DNA of 49,202 nt, from the NCBI GenBank assembly GCA_020426515.1, contig JAGQPW010000004.1, positions 6,399 to 55,600 on the forward strand. Reading direction: 5' to 3'. The notes beneath the pieces are model-generated. The model had not been told where the DNA came from and did no database searches. It saw nothing but the letters and a program-made list of their open reading frames with translations. Position numbers and translations under genes: made by a program. Origin of the DNA: Planctomycetaceae bacterium (GTDB lineage Bacteria > Planctomycetota > Planctomycetia > Planctomycetales > Planctomycetaceae). Positions 10,501-19,211 of the stretch are shown here, one piece after another (position 1 is the first letter of the stretch; the number at the start of each line of letters is the position of its first letter).

Positions 10501-11736
10501 CTGGGCGATGAGCTGCAACTTCTCGAAGAAGGTCTTGCGGCTCCATTCGGATTGCTCGTCGATGGAGATGACCTGCTCGTGACGCACAAGGCGGAGATGC
10601 TGCGACTGACCGGGGCCGGTCATGGTGAGCCGTTGCCAGCCACATCGTCGCGACGCAGCACGGAAATACATGGCTGGGGCTACAACGAAAACTATCACGA
10701 CTGGGTCACCGGTCCGGTGCGCGATCATGCAGGGAACCTGTACCTTGGACTGGGCAGCGACTACTCCCAGCCAAAGCGTCCTGTCACGCAACAGCACTGG
10801 CGCGGGGCCGTGTTGAAGGTTTCTCCCGATGGCCATGCGGAAGTCTTTGGCCACGAACTACGGTATCCGGTCGGCATCGCGCTCGATGCACTGGATCGCC
10901 TGTTCGTCACCGATCAGCAGGGGGTTCAAAACACGTTCAACGAACTCAATCACATTCGCGACGGTCGCTACTATGGAGTACCCAGTCAGGAAGATTTGCG
11001 GCAGGAGCAAAACTCCACCAAGGTTCCCGAGCTGCACACTCCGCCAGCAGTGCAGATTCCCCATCCCTGGACCCGGAGCGTGAACGGCCTGTTCTTCCTG
11101 CCGGTCGATGGTGCCTATGCCGACAATCCGTTCGCGGGACATGGCATCGGTTGCGAGTATAACGGTCGGTTCCTTGTCCGCTTGACGCTGCAGGAAGTGG
11201 GGGGTGAACTGCAGGGGGCTGCCTATCCGTTTACCCGTATTCCCAGCGAACGTGACCTCGATGCCTTTGTTGGCCCCATCTGCGGAGGAGTCGCTCCCAA
11301 CGGGGACATTTACGTTGGCAGCATCCACGACAGTGGCTGGCTGGGAGGCCTCAACACGGGTGAACTGGTGAGGCTCCATCGCAACGACGGCCCCATTCCC
11401 AATGGTTTGCGTGAAGTGCGATTGACGCCCACTGGTTTTGAATTGGAATTCATTCACCCGCTCGCAAAGGACCTCACTCTGACTGCGGATTCCGTTTCGT
11501 TGACCAGCTACACGCGGCGCTGGTCCGGCTCGTACGGAACAGAAGACTCCGACCGACACTCGCCCACTATTTCCGAACGACGGCTTTCAGACGATCGACG
11601 TACCCTGCAGCTGAACGTGGAACAGCTTCGCACCGGTTTCGTGTATGAATTCCAACTGTCCGGATTGGCCGCAAAGGACAAAGAGTTCTTTCCGGCCACA
11701 GCCACATACACGGTCAACCGGCTGCTGGAGCAGTAG
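7510..11736 (+). CDS. Giant five-haem cytochrome c / beta-propeller secreted protein
   Basis: The 1408-residue protein has a signal peptide (residues 1 to about 22, ending VLHADDED). It then carries five CXXCH haem sites: CDRCH at 187-191, CVGCH at 285-289, CANCH at 386-390, CVGCH at 468-472 and CIACH at 601-605. The middle part (about 690-920) is beta-rich and unassigned, possibly a DUF6797-like region. From about 950 to 1290 there is a propeller of the planctomycete membrane-bound dehydrogenase type (ALTWSPEGKLLFTSLKGHVY, then DSDGDGLGDELQLL, then WTRSVNGLFFLPVDG). The last 110 residues form a small beta domain. By family it is a periplasmic electron-transfer protein with an unknown substrate. 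No strong ribosome binding site precedes the ATG, but the signal peptide supports the start. Its stop lies two bases before the next gene's ATG. Confidence 0.8.
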   Translation: MRFPISPLALLTVLVSAAVLHADDEDAWRPGLVATFSSGEHQVSRIEPDVCFEAGAQSPLEGIAADGFSIAWRGHVLVRETPITLHIWMQGDVAIRIGETLVFQQQRDTPGWVSSEPLSLQYGFQELDATFRKTAPEAALKVFWSSESFPLEPLPTQQLFHEASLEAEVGDALRWDSGRQLFAAHRCDRCHAVNEQAQSEPAPALWGVMQGINPEWLTQKLLTEHAEAATSRMPNFGFDRSEAEAIAAYLVRLGSPTELMSVPEIKQDKKNPLPSGSELLHSLGCVGCHRIGELGTSSPQSGPDLSRIGAKRSPEWLATWLLRPERINPQHSMPVFKLSSSERGLLVEALANLGRPKDAKYLKEGEEHFPRDQIDHGRDLVKQFRCANCHKIPAIEADRRGYSTLRDAAANADAGCLGTSVNKERGQPTFPTADRKALQVYVNSLRATVPVELSAFANGRQLLERQNCVGCHARDGAAGITPWAARISQQVKGLEGHPGPLIPPNLTAIGDKLLDAVLTKAIAGEQDRLRQDWLKIRMPRFNHSRDERSDLLAYLIGHDRIPADAPDPRINAGMQQLAEVEQLENAAIVGRQLVGAGGFSCIACHQVGDYRPRNVAEGTRGSDLKQSGSRLRPEFYFRWARAPLRIVPGMEMPSYQRPVPGILDANVERQLAVVWKALQDPTFEAPTNPSQVEQFLVVVPDAPPRFVRDVFELPEVQGGGYVARSFAVGFNNGHSILFDLDTATVRQWGYGDFARQRAEGKSWFWDLAGTNLLPGLKEAMGWRIREQGTTDWRTLSPVRAEETVLLEPSKWSYRVEDGPNGNQVVLTFHGQLTWQEQTVPLEFREVWSTLPGQASSSGWTRQVTVTGLPAHLELAQVIGNSDGARFEAATSVAESASLVEVSAGQSGVAGQRSSTGTVNFHLTYSCELPNFHAVAPPLPDLPTPSGTIDVLPGYTGERLPLSPRIMPTALTWSPEGKLLFTSLKGHVYGVNDSDGDGLGDELQLLEEGLAAPFGLLVDGDDLLVTHKAEMLRLTGAGHGEPLPATSSRRSTEIHGWGYNENYHDWVTGPVRDHAGNLYLGLGSDYSQPKRPVTQQHWRGAVLKVSPDGHAEVFGHELRYPVGIALDALDRLFVTDQQGVQNTFNELNHIRDGRYYGVPSQEDLRQEQNSTKVPELHTPPAVQIPHPWTRSVNGLFFLPVDGAYADNPFAGHGIGCEYNGRFLVRLTLQEVGGELQGAAYPFTRIPSERDLDAFVGPICGGVAPNGDIYVGSIHDSGWLGGLNTGELVRLHRNDGPIPNGLREVRLTPTGFELEFIHPLAKDLTLTADSVSLTSYTRRWSGSYGTEDSDRHSPTISERRLSDDRRTLQLNVEQLRTGFVYEFQLSGLAAKDKEFFPATATYTVNRLLEQ

Positions 11737-11738
11737 TC

Positions 11739-12167
11739 ATGTCGTCACCCGCCGGCCTTCAACAGATTGACTATGCGCAGGAGCCCGACCTGCCGGTGGA
11801 GGAATTTATCGAGGTTCTCCAGAACTCCGGGCTAGGGGAACGTCGACCGATCCATGACCGGAATGTCGTCGCCAGCATGTTGTCGCAAGCAACGCTCATC
11901 CTCACGGCACGCAGCAGCGGAAAACTGGTTGGCGTTGCGCGTGCCCTGACCGACTTCAGCTTCTGTACGTACCTGTCAGACCTCGCCGTTGATGTCGAAT
12001 ATCAGCGACGAGGCATCGGTCGGGAATTGATCCGCCAGACCCATGTCGCCGCCGGTCTCAAGACATCACTGATCCTGCTGGCCGCCCCGGCTGCCGTGGA
12101 CTATTACCCACACATCGGATTGCAGAATCATCCCTCGTGCTGGATGATACCGGGGCAGTCCCGCTGA
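11739..12167 (+). CDS. GNAT-family N-acetyltransferase
   Basis: This 142-residue protein is a compact GNAT domain. It shows the acetyl-CoA pyrophosphate-binding motif A, YQRRGIGRELI, at residues 88-98, preceded by the usual beta strand SDLAVDVE, and a C-terminal VDYYPHIGLQ element typical of small GNATs. It should transfer an acetyl group from acetyl-CoA to an amine, but the acceptor is unknown. The ATG is two bases after the stop of the five-haem cytochrome gene, so translation is probably coupled. The pairing is odd because the cytochrome is exported and the GNAT is cytoplasmic, with no leader. Confidence 0.85.
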   Translation: MSSPAGLQQIDYAQEPDLPVEEFIEVLQNSGLGERRPIHDRNVVASMLSQATLILTARSSGKLVGVARALTDFSFCTYLSDLAVDVEYQRRGIGRELIRQTHVAAGLKTSLILLAAPAAVDYYPHIGLQNHPSCWMIPGQSR

Positions 12168-12207
12168 TTGGAGCCTCGCTCATTCCACTGTAACCGGAGT
12201 TGCCTGC

Positions 12208-13194
12208 ATGGTCCTTCTGACTCGATTAATCCTGCTGCTGGCGTGCGTCGTTGGTCCCGTCTGGATTGCACATGCAGGCGAGGTATTTCCGGAAGGTGCT
12301 CAGCTCGAAAAGCTGTGGAACGAGGGCAGTTTTACCGAAGGCGTTGCAGTCGATTTCAATGGCGCCGTGTTCTTCAGCGACATTACGGCGGGCGAAGCTC
12401 CAGGACGTGTCTTACGGTTTGATCCACAGACAAAAGAGACGACCGTCTATTGCGCGAACAGCGGACAAAGCAACGGCCTGATGTTTGATCGAACCGGTCG
12501 ACTTCTGGCGGCCTGCGGTGCCAATCACGGCCGGCGCTCACTCGCGGAAATTCGCCCCAATGGGAGCGTTGACGATCTGGTAACGAAATTCAACGGAAAG
12601 AACTTCAATTCACCCAACGATCTCGTCATACACCCGCAAGGCTGGGTGTACTTCAGTGATCCTCGCTATGTTGGCGATGAACCGATTGAACTGGACCTGA
12701 TGAACGTGTTCCGCTTCGACCCGGCGACCGGCAAAGTCACGCAGGCAACAGCCGAGATTTCCAAACCTAACGGTCTGATCACCTCACCCGATGGGAAAAC
12801 CCTCTACGCAGCTGAGACGAACAACGGCAGCAATTTCGGTAAACGCGCCGGAGAAGTCCGCATGGCGCTGCACGCACTGCCCATTCGGGAGGATGGAACA
12901 CTCGGTGCCCCCAGCTTGATCGCCAAGTTCACTGAACGTGGCGGCATCGACGGGATGACCGTGGATTCGCAGGGCCGCATCTATGGGGCGTATCGAGATA
13001 CGGAACGCTTTGGCATTCTCGTGCTTTCGCCCGAGGGGAAGGAGATCGACTTCCTGCCGACCCCGGAACTCCCGACAAACTGCTGCTTTGGTCGCGACAA
13101 GGAGCTGGGAACCCTGTACATGACGGTCGGAACCGGACTGTACCGCATTTCCACATCGGCCAGTGGTTACCATTCCATTAAGACCGAGAAATAA
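12208..13194 (+). CDS. Secreted SMP-30/gluconolactonase/LRE-like beta-propeller protein
   Basis: The 328-residue protein begins with a signal peptide (residues 1 to about 25, ending AHAGEV) and continues as a six-bladed propeller of the SMP-30/gluconolactonase family. The likely metal ligands are in place: Glu in TEGVAVDFNG, Asn in NSPNDLVIHP and Asp in IDGMTVDSQG. Family members hydrolyse sugar lactones with a divalent metal ion, and an exported gluconolactonase-type activity is the best guess. A GGAG about nine bases before the ATG supports the start. It lies 40 bases after the GNAT gene and may be in the same transcript. Planctomycete genomes have many paralogues, so the exact substrate is open. 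Confidence 0.85.
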   Translation: MVLLTRLILLLACVVGPVWIAHAGEVFPEGAQLEKLWNEGSFTEGVAVDFNGAVFFSDITAGEAPGRVLRFDPQTKETTVYCANSGQSNGLMFDRTGRLLAACGANHGRRSLAEIRPNGSVDDLVTKFNGKNFNSPNDLVIHPQGWVYFSDPRYVGDEPIELDLMNVFRFDPATGKVTQATAEISKPNGLITSPDGKTLYAAETNNGSNFGKRAGEVRMALHALPIREDGTLGAPSLIAKFTERGGIDGMTVDSQGRIYGAYRDTERFGILVLSPEGKEIDFLPTPELPTNCCFGRDKELGTLYMTVGTGLYRISTSASGYHSIKTEK

Positions 13195-13382
13195 CCCGCT
13201 TCCAAGGTCCTCGGGGTTTCCAAGATTCAGAATCTGTCGGGCAAACCCTTTTCCCTGGAGGCCGTTTCGTCAACAATGCCGCTTCTCCCTTCGCCCCGTC
13301 GGTCGCCTGACCACCGGTCGGAGGGTTTTCCCTTTTTGGATTCAAGGCGGTCGTAAACGGCCGCATGACGAGGTGCTGTTCG
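13195..13382 (+). promoter_or_regulatory. speA leader with two weak stem plus T-run elements
   Basis: The gap upstream of speA holds two small stem-plus-T-run elements: GGG-CAAA-CCC followed by TTTT at 13239-13252, and AGGG-TTTT-CCCT followed by a T-run at 13322-13337. Each stem is only 3-4 base pairs, so they may terminate the upstream transcript, act in attenuation or mean nothing. No clear promoter was found. Confidence 0.25.
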
Positions 13383-15293
13383 ATGATTGAACCGGCCCAC
13401 ACGTGGACAACGACGGATGCGGCAGACCTGTACGAGGTGCCGCGCTGGGGCAAGGGTTACTTCTCGGTCGGGAAGAACGGCAACCTGCACGTCCATCCGG
13501 ATCGCAATCCCGCACGTTCAATCGACATGAAGGAGTTGATCGACCGGCTGCAACTGCGCGGTCTCGATCTGCCAATCCTGCTGCGCTTTAATGGTATCCT
13601 GAAGGACCGGATGCGCGAACTGCACGATTGCTTTTCCAAAGCCATCAGCGACCACGATTACAAAGGGAAGTACTCTTTCGTCTATCCCATCAAAGTCAAT
13701 CAGCAGCGGGAAGTCGTCGAGAAGATCGTCGAGTACGGCCGCGAGTATGGCTTTGGGCTCGAAGCCGGCAGCAAGCCGGAATTGCTGGCTGTGGTGGCCA
13801 TGAGCGAGCCACACATGCCGATTATCTGCAACGGCTTTAAGGATGACGAGTTCATCGAAGCGGCGATGCTGGCTTTGAAAATGGGCCGCAACATCATCCC
13901 GGTGGTCGAGAAGTACACCGAACTGGAGCTGGTTCTGCGATACGCCGAAAAGGTGGGAGTACGCCCGCAGATCGGCATGCGGGTGAAACTGGCGACACGC
14001 GGGTCCGGTCGCTGGCAGTCTTCTGGTGGCTACCGCTCGAAGTTCGGTCTTACAGTCGCGGAGATCTTGCGCGGTCTGCAGGAACTCGAATCTCGCGGCA
14101 TGACCGACTGCTTCAAGCTGCTGCACTTCCACTTGGGCAGCCAGATCACGAATATCCGGCAGGTGAAAGGGGCCATCAACGAAGCGGTCCGCGTGTACTG
14201 CGATCTCGCCAAACGCGGAGCTGGCCTGGAATACCTCGATGTCGGAGGCGGACTGGGAGTCGATTACGACGGTTCGCAGACCAATTTTGAGTCGAGCATG
14301 AACTACTCCCTGCAGGAGTATGCGAACGACGTCGTGTACCACATCGAAACCGTGTGCGATGAAGCGGGCGTGAAGCACCCGAATATCATTTCCGAGAGCG
14401 GACGCGCGGTGGCGGCATATCACAGTGTGCTGGTCTTCGGCACGCTGGGAGTGACATCGCAGGGAAACGTGGCCGATGTCCCCAAGTCCATTCCCGAAGA
14501 GTACGAACAGCCCCTGCACGACCTGATGATGACCTATCAGGAAGTGACGGCCCGCAACGTGCTCGAAGCCTATCACGATGCGCAGCAGGCACTGGACATG
14601 GCGATGAACCTGTTCAGCACCGGCTACCTGCCGATTGAACAGCGGGTAATTGCTGAGAACATTTACTTCGCCATCAGCCACAAAATTCGCCGGCTGACCA
14701 GCGAACTGGAGTACGTGCCAGACGAACTGAGTGGTCTGGACCGCCTGCTCTCCGACACATATTTCTCAAACTTCTCGCTGTTCCAGTCGATGCCGGACAG
14801 CTGGGCGATCAAGCAGCTCTTTCCGATGATGCCGATTCATCGATTGAATGAGCGTCCCACTCAGCATGCCGTATTGAGCGACATCACCTGCGATTCCGAC
14901 GGCAAGGTGGACTGCTTTATCGATCGACGCGATGTCAAACGCACGTTGAGGCTGCACCAGTTCGATGGCTCTCCCTACCTGCTGGCCGCATTCCTGATCG
15001 GGGCATACCAGGAAATTCTGGGCGACCTGCACAACCTGTTTGGAGACACCAACGCGGTTCACGTCGAACAGGGGCCCGACGGAGATGTCATCCTCGACAC
15101 CATTATCAAGGGGGACACCGTCGCCGAAGTGTTGAGGTACGTGCAGTTCGACACAACAGACCTGATGGCCCGGTTCCAGCGTGCTGTGGAAGTCTCCGTG
15201 CGGGAAGGGCGACTCGACCACCAGCAGGCGGGTCGCTTCGTGAAGTTCTACGAAGAAGGCCTGAATGGCTACACTTACCTGGAAGAACCCTAA
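13383..15293 (+). CDS. speA: Biosynthetic arginine decarboxylase
   Basis: The 636-residue protein matches the fold-III, PLP-dependent biosynthetic arginine decarboxylases, which convert arginine to agmatine and CO2, the first step of putrescine synthesis. The length is normal for SpeA (about 630-660). The PLP-binding lysine is K104 in YPIKVNQQREVV. Also present are GFGLEAGSKPEL, the HFHLGSQ motif, a Gly-rich phosphate-binding segment (YLDVGGGLGVDYDG) and the C-terminal SLFQSMPDSWAI block typical of the family. I start at the ATG at 13383 because AGGTG at 13371-13375 lies seven bases upstream. A second in-frame ATG at 13365 has no comparable site. No agmatinase or agmatine deiminase is visible in the window. 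Confidence 0.93.
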   Translation: MIEPAHTWTTTDAADLYEVPRWGKGYFSVGKNGNLHVHPDRNPARSIDMKELIDRLQLRGLDLPILLRFNGILKDRMRELHDCFSKAISDHDYKGKYSFVYPIKVNQQREVVEKIVEYGREYGFGLEAGSKPELLAVVAMSEPHMPIICNGFKDDEFIEAAMLALKMGRNIIPVVEKYTELELVLRYAEKVGVRPQIGMRVKLATRGSGRWQSSGGYRSKFGLTVAEILRGLQELESRGMTDCFKLLHFHLGSQITNIRQVKGAINEAVRVYCDLAKRGAGLEYLDVGGGLGVDYDGSQTNFESSMNYSLQEYANDVVYHIETVCDEAGVKHPNIISESGRAVAAYHSVLVFGTLGVTSQGNVADVPKSIPEEYEQPLHDLMMTYQEVTARNVLEAYHDAQQALDMAMNLFSTGYLPIEQRVIAENIYFAISHKIRRLTSELEYVPDELSGLDRLLSDTYFSNFSLFQSMPDSWAIKQLFPMMPIHRLNERPTQHAVLSDITCDSDGKVDCFIDRRDVKRTLRLHQFDGSPYLLAAFLIGAYQEILGDLHNLFGDTNAVHVEQGPDGDVILDTIIKGDTVAEVLRYVQFDTTDLMARFQRAVEVSVREGRLDHQQAGRFVKFYEEGLNGYTYLEEP

Positions 15294-15353
15294 GCCTATC
15301 CATTCGCATCACCTGCGCAGGAGAGGCGTTCCCGCGTTCCGTGAGGTGCTCTC

Positions 15354-16787
15354 ATGCGTCACTGCTGTACATGGCTGATGTTGGCTTCTGCGTTCCTCGG
15401 ACTGCCAGCAGATGAGTCTTCGGCCGAGGAGAATCTGCCAGCAGAAGCGCTGTCCGGTATGCGTCGAGCGGCGGTGTACTACTCGCAGCACGTGGCGATG
15501 CGAGGTGGCTACGTCTACTACTATTCGCTGGATCTGAAGACACGCTGGGGCGAAGGCAAAGCGACACCCACACAAGTCTGGGTGCAGCCTCCGGGAACCC
15601 CCACGGTCGGCATGGCCTTTGTGCGTGCTTACGAAGCCACCGGCGACACAGTCTACCTCAAGGCGGCAACTGCCGCTGGCGAAGCACTCCTGGCCGGGCA
15701 ACTCAAGTCCGGAGGCTGGTCTCACGCCATTGATTTTGATCCAAAGTCGAAACGTTCAGGTGACTACCGCAGCGGACTCGGGCGGGGCAAAAACTACTCC
15801 ACATTCGACGATGGGACGACGCAGGCCGCCCTGCTGTTCCTGATGCAACTCGACCAGGCACACAAGTTTCAACACGCCGCCATCCACGAAGGAGCACAGT
15901 ACGCACTGGAAAGCGTGCTGAAGGCTCAATTCCCCAACGGGGCCTTTCCACAAGTCTGGAGCGGACCCGTTCCAAGGCAGCCCATCGTGAAAGCGAGTTA
16001 TCCAGAGTACGACTGGAAAACCGAGAACCACGTCAAAGAGTACTGGAACTTCTACACACTCAACGATGATCTCGCCGGTGACATCACCCCCACATTGATC
16101 GCGGCTTCCGAAATCTATCAGGACAAACGTCCTCATGAGGCACTGCGGCGGCTGGGCGACTTCCTGCTGCTGGCGCAGATGCCGGAACCTCAACCTGCCT
16201 GGGCACAGCAGTACAATTACGAGATGCATCCTTGCTGGGCCCGAAAGTTTGAGCCCCCGGCTATCACGGGATACGAATCGCAGGATGCCATTCGGACATT
16301 GATGGAGGTGTACCGGCAAACGGGCGACAAAAAGTACCTGGAGCCAATCCCCCGAGCTCTGAAATACCTGCAATCGTGCCTGCTGCCCGATGGGCAGATG
16401 GCGCGGTATTACGAGCTGCAAACGAACCGGCCGCTGTACATGACCCGCGACTACCAGTTGACATATGACGACAGCGACGCCCCGACACACTACGGCTGGA
16501 AACATCGTCCGCAACTTGACCGTCTGCAGCACGAATACGATGGGCTCATGGCTGGCAAGACCGGCTTGCCCAACCCACGTTCGCTGAACTCATTAACGAA
16601 AGATGCCCGCGTGATCCTTCGCGAGCTGGATGAACAGGGACGCTGGGTGAGTGTGGTGGATGGCGGTCGACTGGCCGGACAACCCAAGTTCGGTGACGTG
16701 CGGGAATACCTGGATAGCGGCGTCTTCAGCAAGAACATCTCCCGGCTGGCCGAATATGTCATCGCCGAGAAAAACAACCGGAAGTAG
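15354..16787 (+). CDS. Secreted pectate lyase-like protein (PL10 family type)
   Basis: The 477-residue protein has an N-terminal leader (about residues 1-25), preceded by a good ribosome binding site (GAGGTG, six bases upstream). The rest is an alpha/alpha-toroid of the type found in polysaccharide lyase family 10. Recognisable blocks include [27 protein letters not shown] (like the family's TFNDD motif), [20 protein letters not shown] and a [14 protein letters not shown] helix. PL10 enzymes cleave polygalacturonate by beta-elimination with calcium. Activity on pectin is therefore likely but not proven, since many planctomycete homologues are untested. The ThiO gene follows after 19 bases, a pairing with no obvious metabolic link. 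Confidence 0.75.
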   Translation: MRHCCTWLMLASAFLGLPADESSAEENLPAEALSGMRRAAVYYSQHVAMRGGYVYYYSLDLKTRWGEGKATPTQVWVQPPGTPTVGMAFVRAYEATGDTVYLKAATAAGEALLAGQLKSGGWSHAIDFDPKSKRSGDYRSGLGRGKNYSTFDDGTTQAALLFLMQLDQAHKFQHAAIHEGAQYALESVLKAQFPNGAFPQVWSGPVPRQPIVKASYPEYDWKTENHVKEYWNFYTLNDDLAGDITPTLIAASEIYQDKRPHEALRRLGDFLLLAQMPEPQPAWAQQYNYEMHPCWARKFEPPAITGYESQDAIRTLMEVYRQTGDKKYLEPIPRALKYLQSCLLPDGQMARYYELQTNRPLYMTRDYQLTYDDSDAPTHYGWKHRPQLDRLQHEYDGLMAGKTGLPNPRSLNSLTKDARVILRELDEQGRWVSVVDGGRLAGQPKFGDVREYLDSGVFSKNISRLAEYVIAEKNNRK

Positions 16788-16806
16788 CGGCAACGTACGG
16801 AGTGTG

Positions 16807-17898
16807 ATGCAACAGGTTGTCATTATCGGCGGTGGTGTGATTGGGCTGACGTCTGCCTATGCGCTGAGCCGCGCAGGCGTGAAGGTCTGCGTTCTGGATC
16901 AAAGTGAACCGGGCCGGGAGGCCTCATGGGCGGGAGCCGGAATGCTTCCTCCCGGCGGGCGTGGTTCCGAACCGCAGGTGCTGCAGCAGCTGGCAGCACA
17001 ATCGGCCCAGGAATGGGCCGCTTTCTCCGCTTCGCTGCTCGAGCAAACCGGTATCGACAATGGGTACCGATGCTTCGGGGCATTCAATTTTGCTGCCAGC
17101 GCAGAGGAACTGAACGCGGAGTTCCTCGACTGGCAGGCTGGTGGCGTCTCCGCCTCGATCGTGGAAACCACAACGCTACACGAAGCAGTCTCTTGCCTGT
17201 CTTCACGGCACACTGCGGCGATTCACCTGCCAACAGCGGCACAGATTCGAAATCCCCACCACCTGCAGGCGCTGCAGGTGGCCTGTCAGCAACAGGGGGT
17301 CGAGATCCACGGTCAACAGGAAGTGGTGGAACTGGAACGCTCGCAGGGGCGGATCGTCGCCGCACGAACCCCAAACACCCGCTGGCTGGCCGACCAGTTT
17401 CTGGTGGCCTCCGGAAGCTGGAGTCAAAAGCTCCTTGCCGGCACCGGCTGCTCAATTGAAGTTGAACCAGTTCGAGGCCAGATTGTGCTGCTCAATTGCG
17501 GTGAGCGGCGATGGACACACACACTGGAAACAGGCTCTCGCTACATTGTTCCCCGAGACGATGGTCGCGTGCTGATTGGGGCCACAGAAGAGCATGTGGG
17601 CTTTGAAAAGCGCAACACTCTGGATGCCATCGCCCGTCTGTGCTCATACGCTGCGGACCTGATACCGGAACTGGCTGACGCTACGTTCGAACGCTGCTGG
17701 TCGGGATTGCGGCCCTATTCACGACGCGGTCGGCCCTATGTTGGTCGGATTCCGGAACTGGACAACCTGTTTGTTGCTGCGGGACACTTCCGGGCCGGGC
17801 TCTCACTGTCTCCGGCTACTGGTCGGCTGGTCTGCGATCTGATGTGCGGTGGTGTCGTCGATCCGCTCTACTCATCACTGCTCCCAACTCCTCGGTAG
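16807..17898 (+). CDS. thiO: Glycine oxidase ThiO (FAD-dependent amino acid oxidase)
   Basis: The 363-residue protein opens directly with a Rossmann FAD-binding motif (VVIIGGGVIGLTSAYALSRA) ending in an acidic residue that binds the adenosine ribose (VCVLDQ). It continues with the DAO-family SWAGAGML block, RGQIVLLNC, YIVPRDDGRVLIGATEE and the C-terminal GHFRAGLSLSPATG. This order is that of ThiO, which oxidises glycine to iminoglycine for thiazole synthesis in the thiamine pathway and releases hydrogen peroxide. Other thi genes are not nearby, so a general D-amino acid/glycine oxidase is the alternative. The ATG at 16807 is chosen because the FAD motif begins four residues later. The open frame continues upstream into the lyase gene, but those residues are not family-like. 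Confidence 0.8.
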   Translation: MQQVVIIGGGVIGLTSAYALSRAGVKVCVLDQSEPGREASWAGAGMLPPGGRGSEPQVLQQLAAQSAQEWAAFSASLLEQTGIDNGYRCFGAFNFAASAEELNAEFLDWQAGGVSASIVETTTLHEAVSCLSSRHTAAIHLPTAAQIRNPHHLQALQVACQQQGVEIHGQQEVVELERSQGRIVAARTPNTRWLADQFLVASGSWSQKLLAGTGCSIEVEPVRGQIVLLNCGERRWTHTLETGSRYIVPRDDGRVLIGATEEHVGFEKRNTLDAIARLCSYAADLIPELADATFERCWSGLRPYSRRGRPYVGRIPELDNLFVAAGHFRAGLSLSPATGRLVCDLMCGGVVDPLYSSLLPTPR

Positions 17899-17931
17899 CT
17901 TCCGGCAGTGAGCCATCCGCTGTTCAGTGGG

Positions 17932-17979
17932 GGCGCCTCGATCAATCAAGCCCTGTGTGCAACGCTCCGCTGAGGCGCC
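17932..17979. terminator. Possible hairpin between convergent genes
   Basis: GGCGCCTC (17932-17939) is repeated inverted as GAGGCGCC (17972-17979) around a 32-base loop. It lies between the convergent ThiO and HEAT-repeat genes. There is no T-run on either side, so it would be a weak or Rho-assisted transcription end at best. Confidence 0.3.
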
Positions 17980-18008
17980 GCATCGCATGCATTCGAGACA
18001 CGCAGCAA

Positions 18009-19211
18009 TCAGTAGGTCTTGGTTCCATTCGGAACAACACGACGATCAGGGGTCGCTTCCTTCGTCGTTTCGACCCACGTCTTGATCGCGTCGGCCTGCC
18101 CTGCTGGAACCGCCGGAGGCTGAGCCTGTTCGACAAACGGTTTCAGCACAGGAAAAGCGACGGCCCAGAGTCCTTCGGCAGTTGTCTTGGCATTCCCTGG
18201 CTTGTACAGGAATCCCCAGCCGCGTCTGGCCTGCGATTCGTTTGAGGGACGGAACGACAGATAAACACGGCCAAAACATTGTCGCCACACAGGAGCCTGA
18301 GGCGACTTGGCCTGTACACGCCCCATCTGTTCCAGAAGGTGGCCCACATGTTCCATGATGAGCGCTACGTTTGTTCCCGCCAACGGCAATCGGGAGATGC
18401 TGCGTGCCGCCTCGCTGCGTACGAGGAAGTGTTCCTTCTCATCGGTGAGTCGGTCCATCAGCGATTCGATGATGACAGGGGTCCCGTCGACGAGTGTAAT
18501 TCGATCGACTTCCCCCAAAGCCTCAACAAGCCGGAAGCGGAACCACCACTTCTCCCCGGCGGCATCAGTCATCCCCTTGATGAGGGCGGCCGCCACATTG
18601 GATCGCTCCGGGTTGCCCAACTTTCCGTCACGAGCGATTCGTTGCAGGCCGAGCACAGCGGCATTGCGTACTACCCAGTCCTGATTGGAATCCGAAGCGA
18701 TCTGAATGAGCAGCTGATGGGATGGGTCGTAGGGCTTGGGTGGAGTGGCGGGGATGAGCTGAGCTGGCTCGATGCTGCAGTCGACCAGCATCAGAACGGC
18801 GTTCTCGCGCACCACCAGATCCGGATGCGTCAGTAAGTCCGGAACGATGCCCATGACGATCTTGATCATCTCCTCGCGAGCGGCACTGGAGGTCAAACCG
18901 CTCAGGAGTTCTGTCAGGAACCGATCGCGAACATCTTTGGGTAAGTTGTCGCGTTCAGGAAACGTCAATTGAGAAGCGTAGTAGTAGACCAGCTTCTTCA
19001 GGACATCGATATCCGACTTGCTTGGCCGGGGAGATCGCTGAGCTTCACGGGCAAGCCGCTTTTCTCGTTTGTTGTACTCGGCGGCAGTCTCCGGATTCAT
19101 CACCCATCCGGGCGGAGTCCACGCATCCTGAGCCCGTGCTGTCGGGGCGGCTCCCAACAGAGATGCAACAACAACCGGAATCAGGGTCAACCAGAACGCA
19201 GTTCGAAACAC
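18009..19211 (-). CDS. Secreted HEAT-repeat-like protein
   Basis: This protein of about 400 residues has a signal peptide (FRTAFWLTLIPVVVASLLGA, cleaved near ARAQ-DA) followed by helical repeats of the HEAT type. Examples are the VVRENAVLMLVD, WVVRNAAVLGLQRIAR, FRFRLVEALGEVDR and LVRSEAARSISRLP repeats. No catalytic domain is visible. Export and repeat content suggest a protein-binding role in the periplasm. I start at the GTG at 19211 because AAGGAA lies about six bases upstream and the hydrophobic leader begins right after it. The frame is open further upstream to 19298, but that would put 29 polar residues before the leader. Confidence 0.7.
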   Translation of the reverse strand: MFRTAFWLTLIPVVVASLLGAAPTARAQDAWTPPGWVMNPETAAEYNKREKRLAREAQRSPRPSKSDIDVLKKLVYYYASQLTFPERDNLPKDVRDRFLTELLSGLTSSAAREEMIKIVMGIVPDLLTHPDLVVRENAVLMLVDCSIEPAQLIPATPPKPYDPSHQLLIQIASDSNQDWVVRNAAVLGLQRIARDGKLGNPERSNVAAALIKGMTDAAGEKWWFRFRLVEALGEVDRITLVDGTPVIIESLMDRLTDEKEHFLVRSEAARSISRLPLAGTNVALIMEHVGHLLEQMGRVQAKSPQAPVWRQCFGRVYLSFRPSNESQARRGWGFLYKPGNAKTTAEGLWAVAFPVLKPFVEQAQPPAVPAGQADAIKTWVETTKEATPDRRVVPNGTKTY

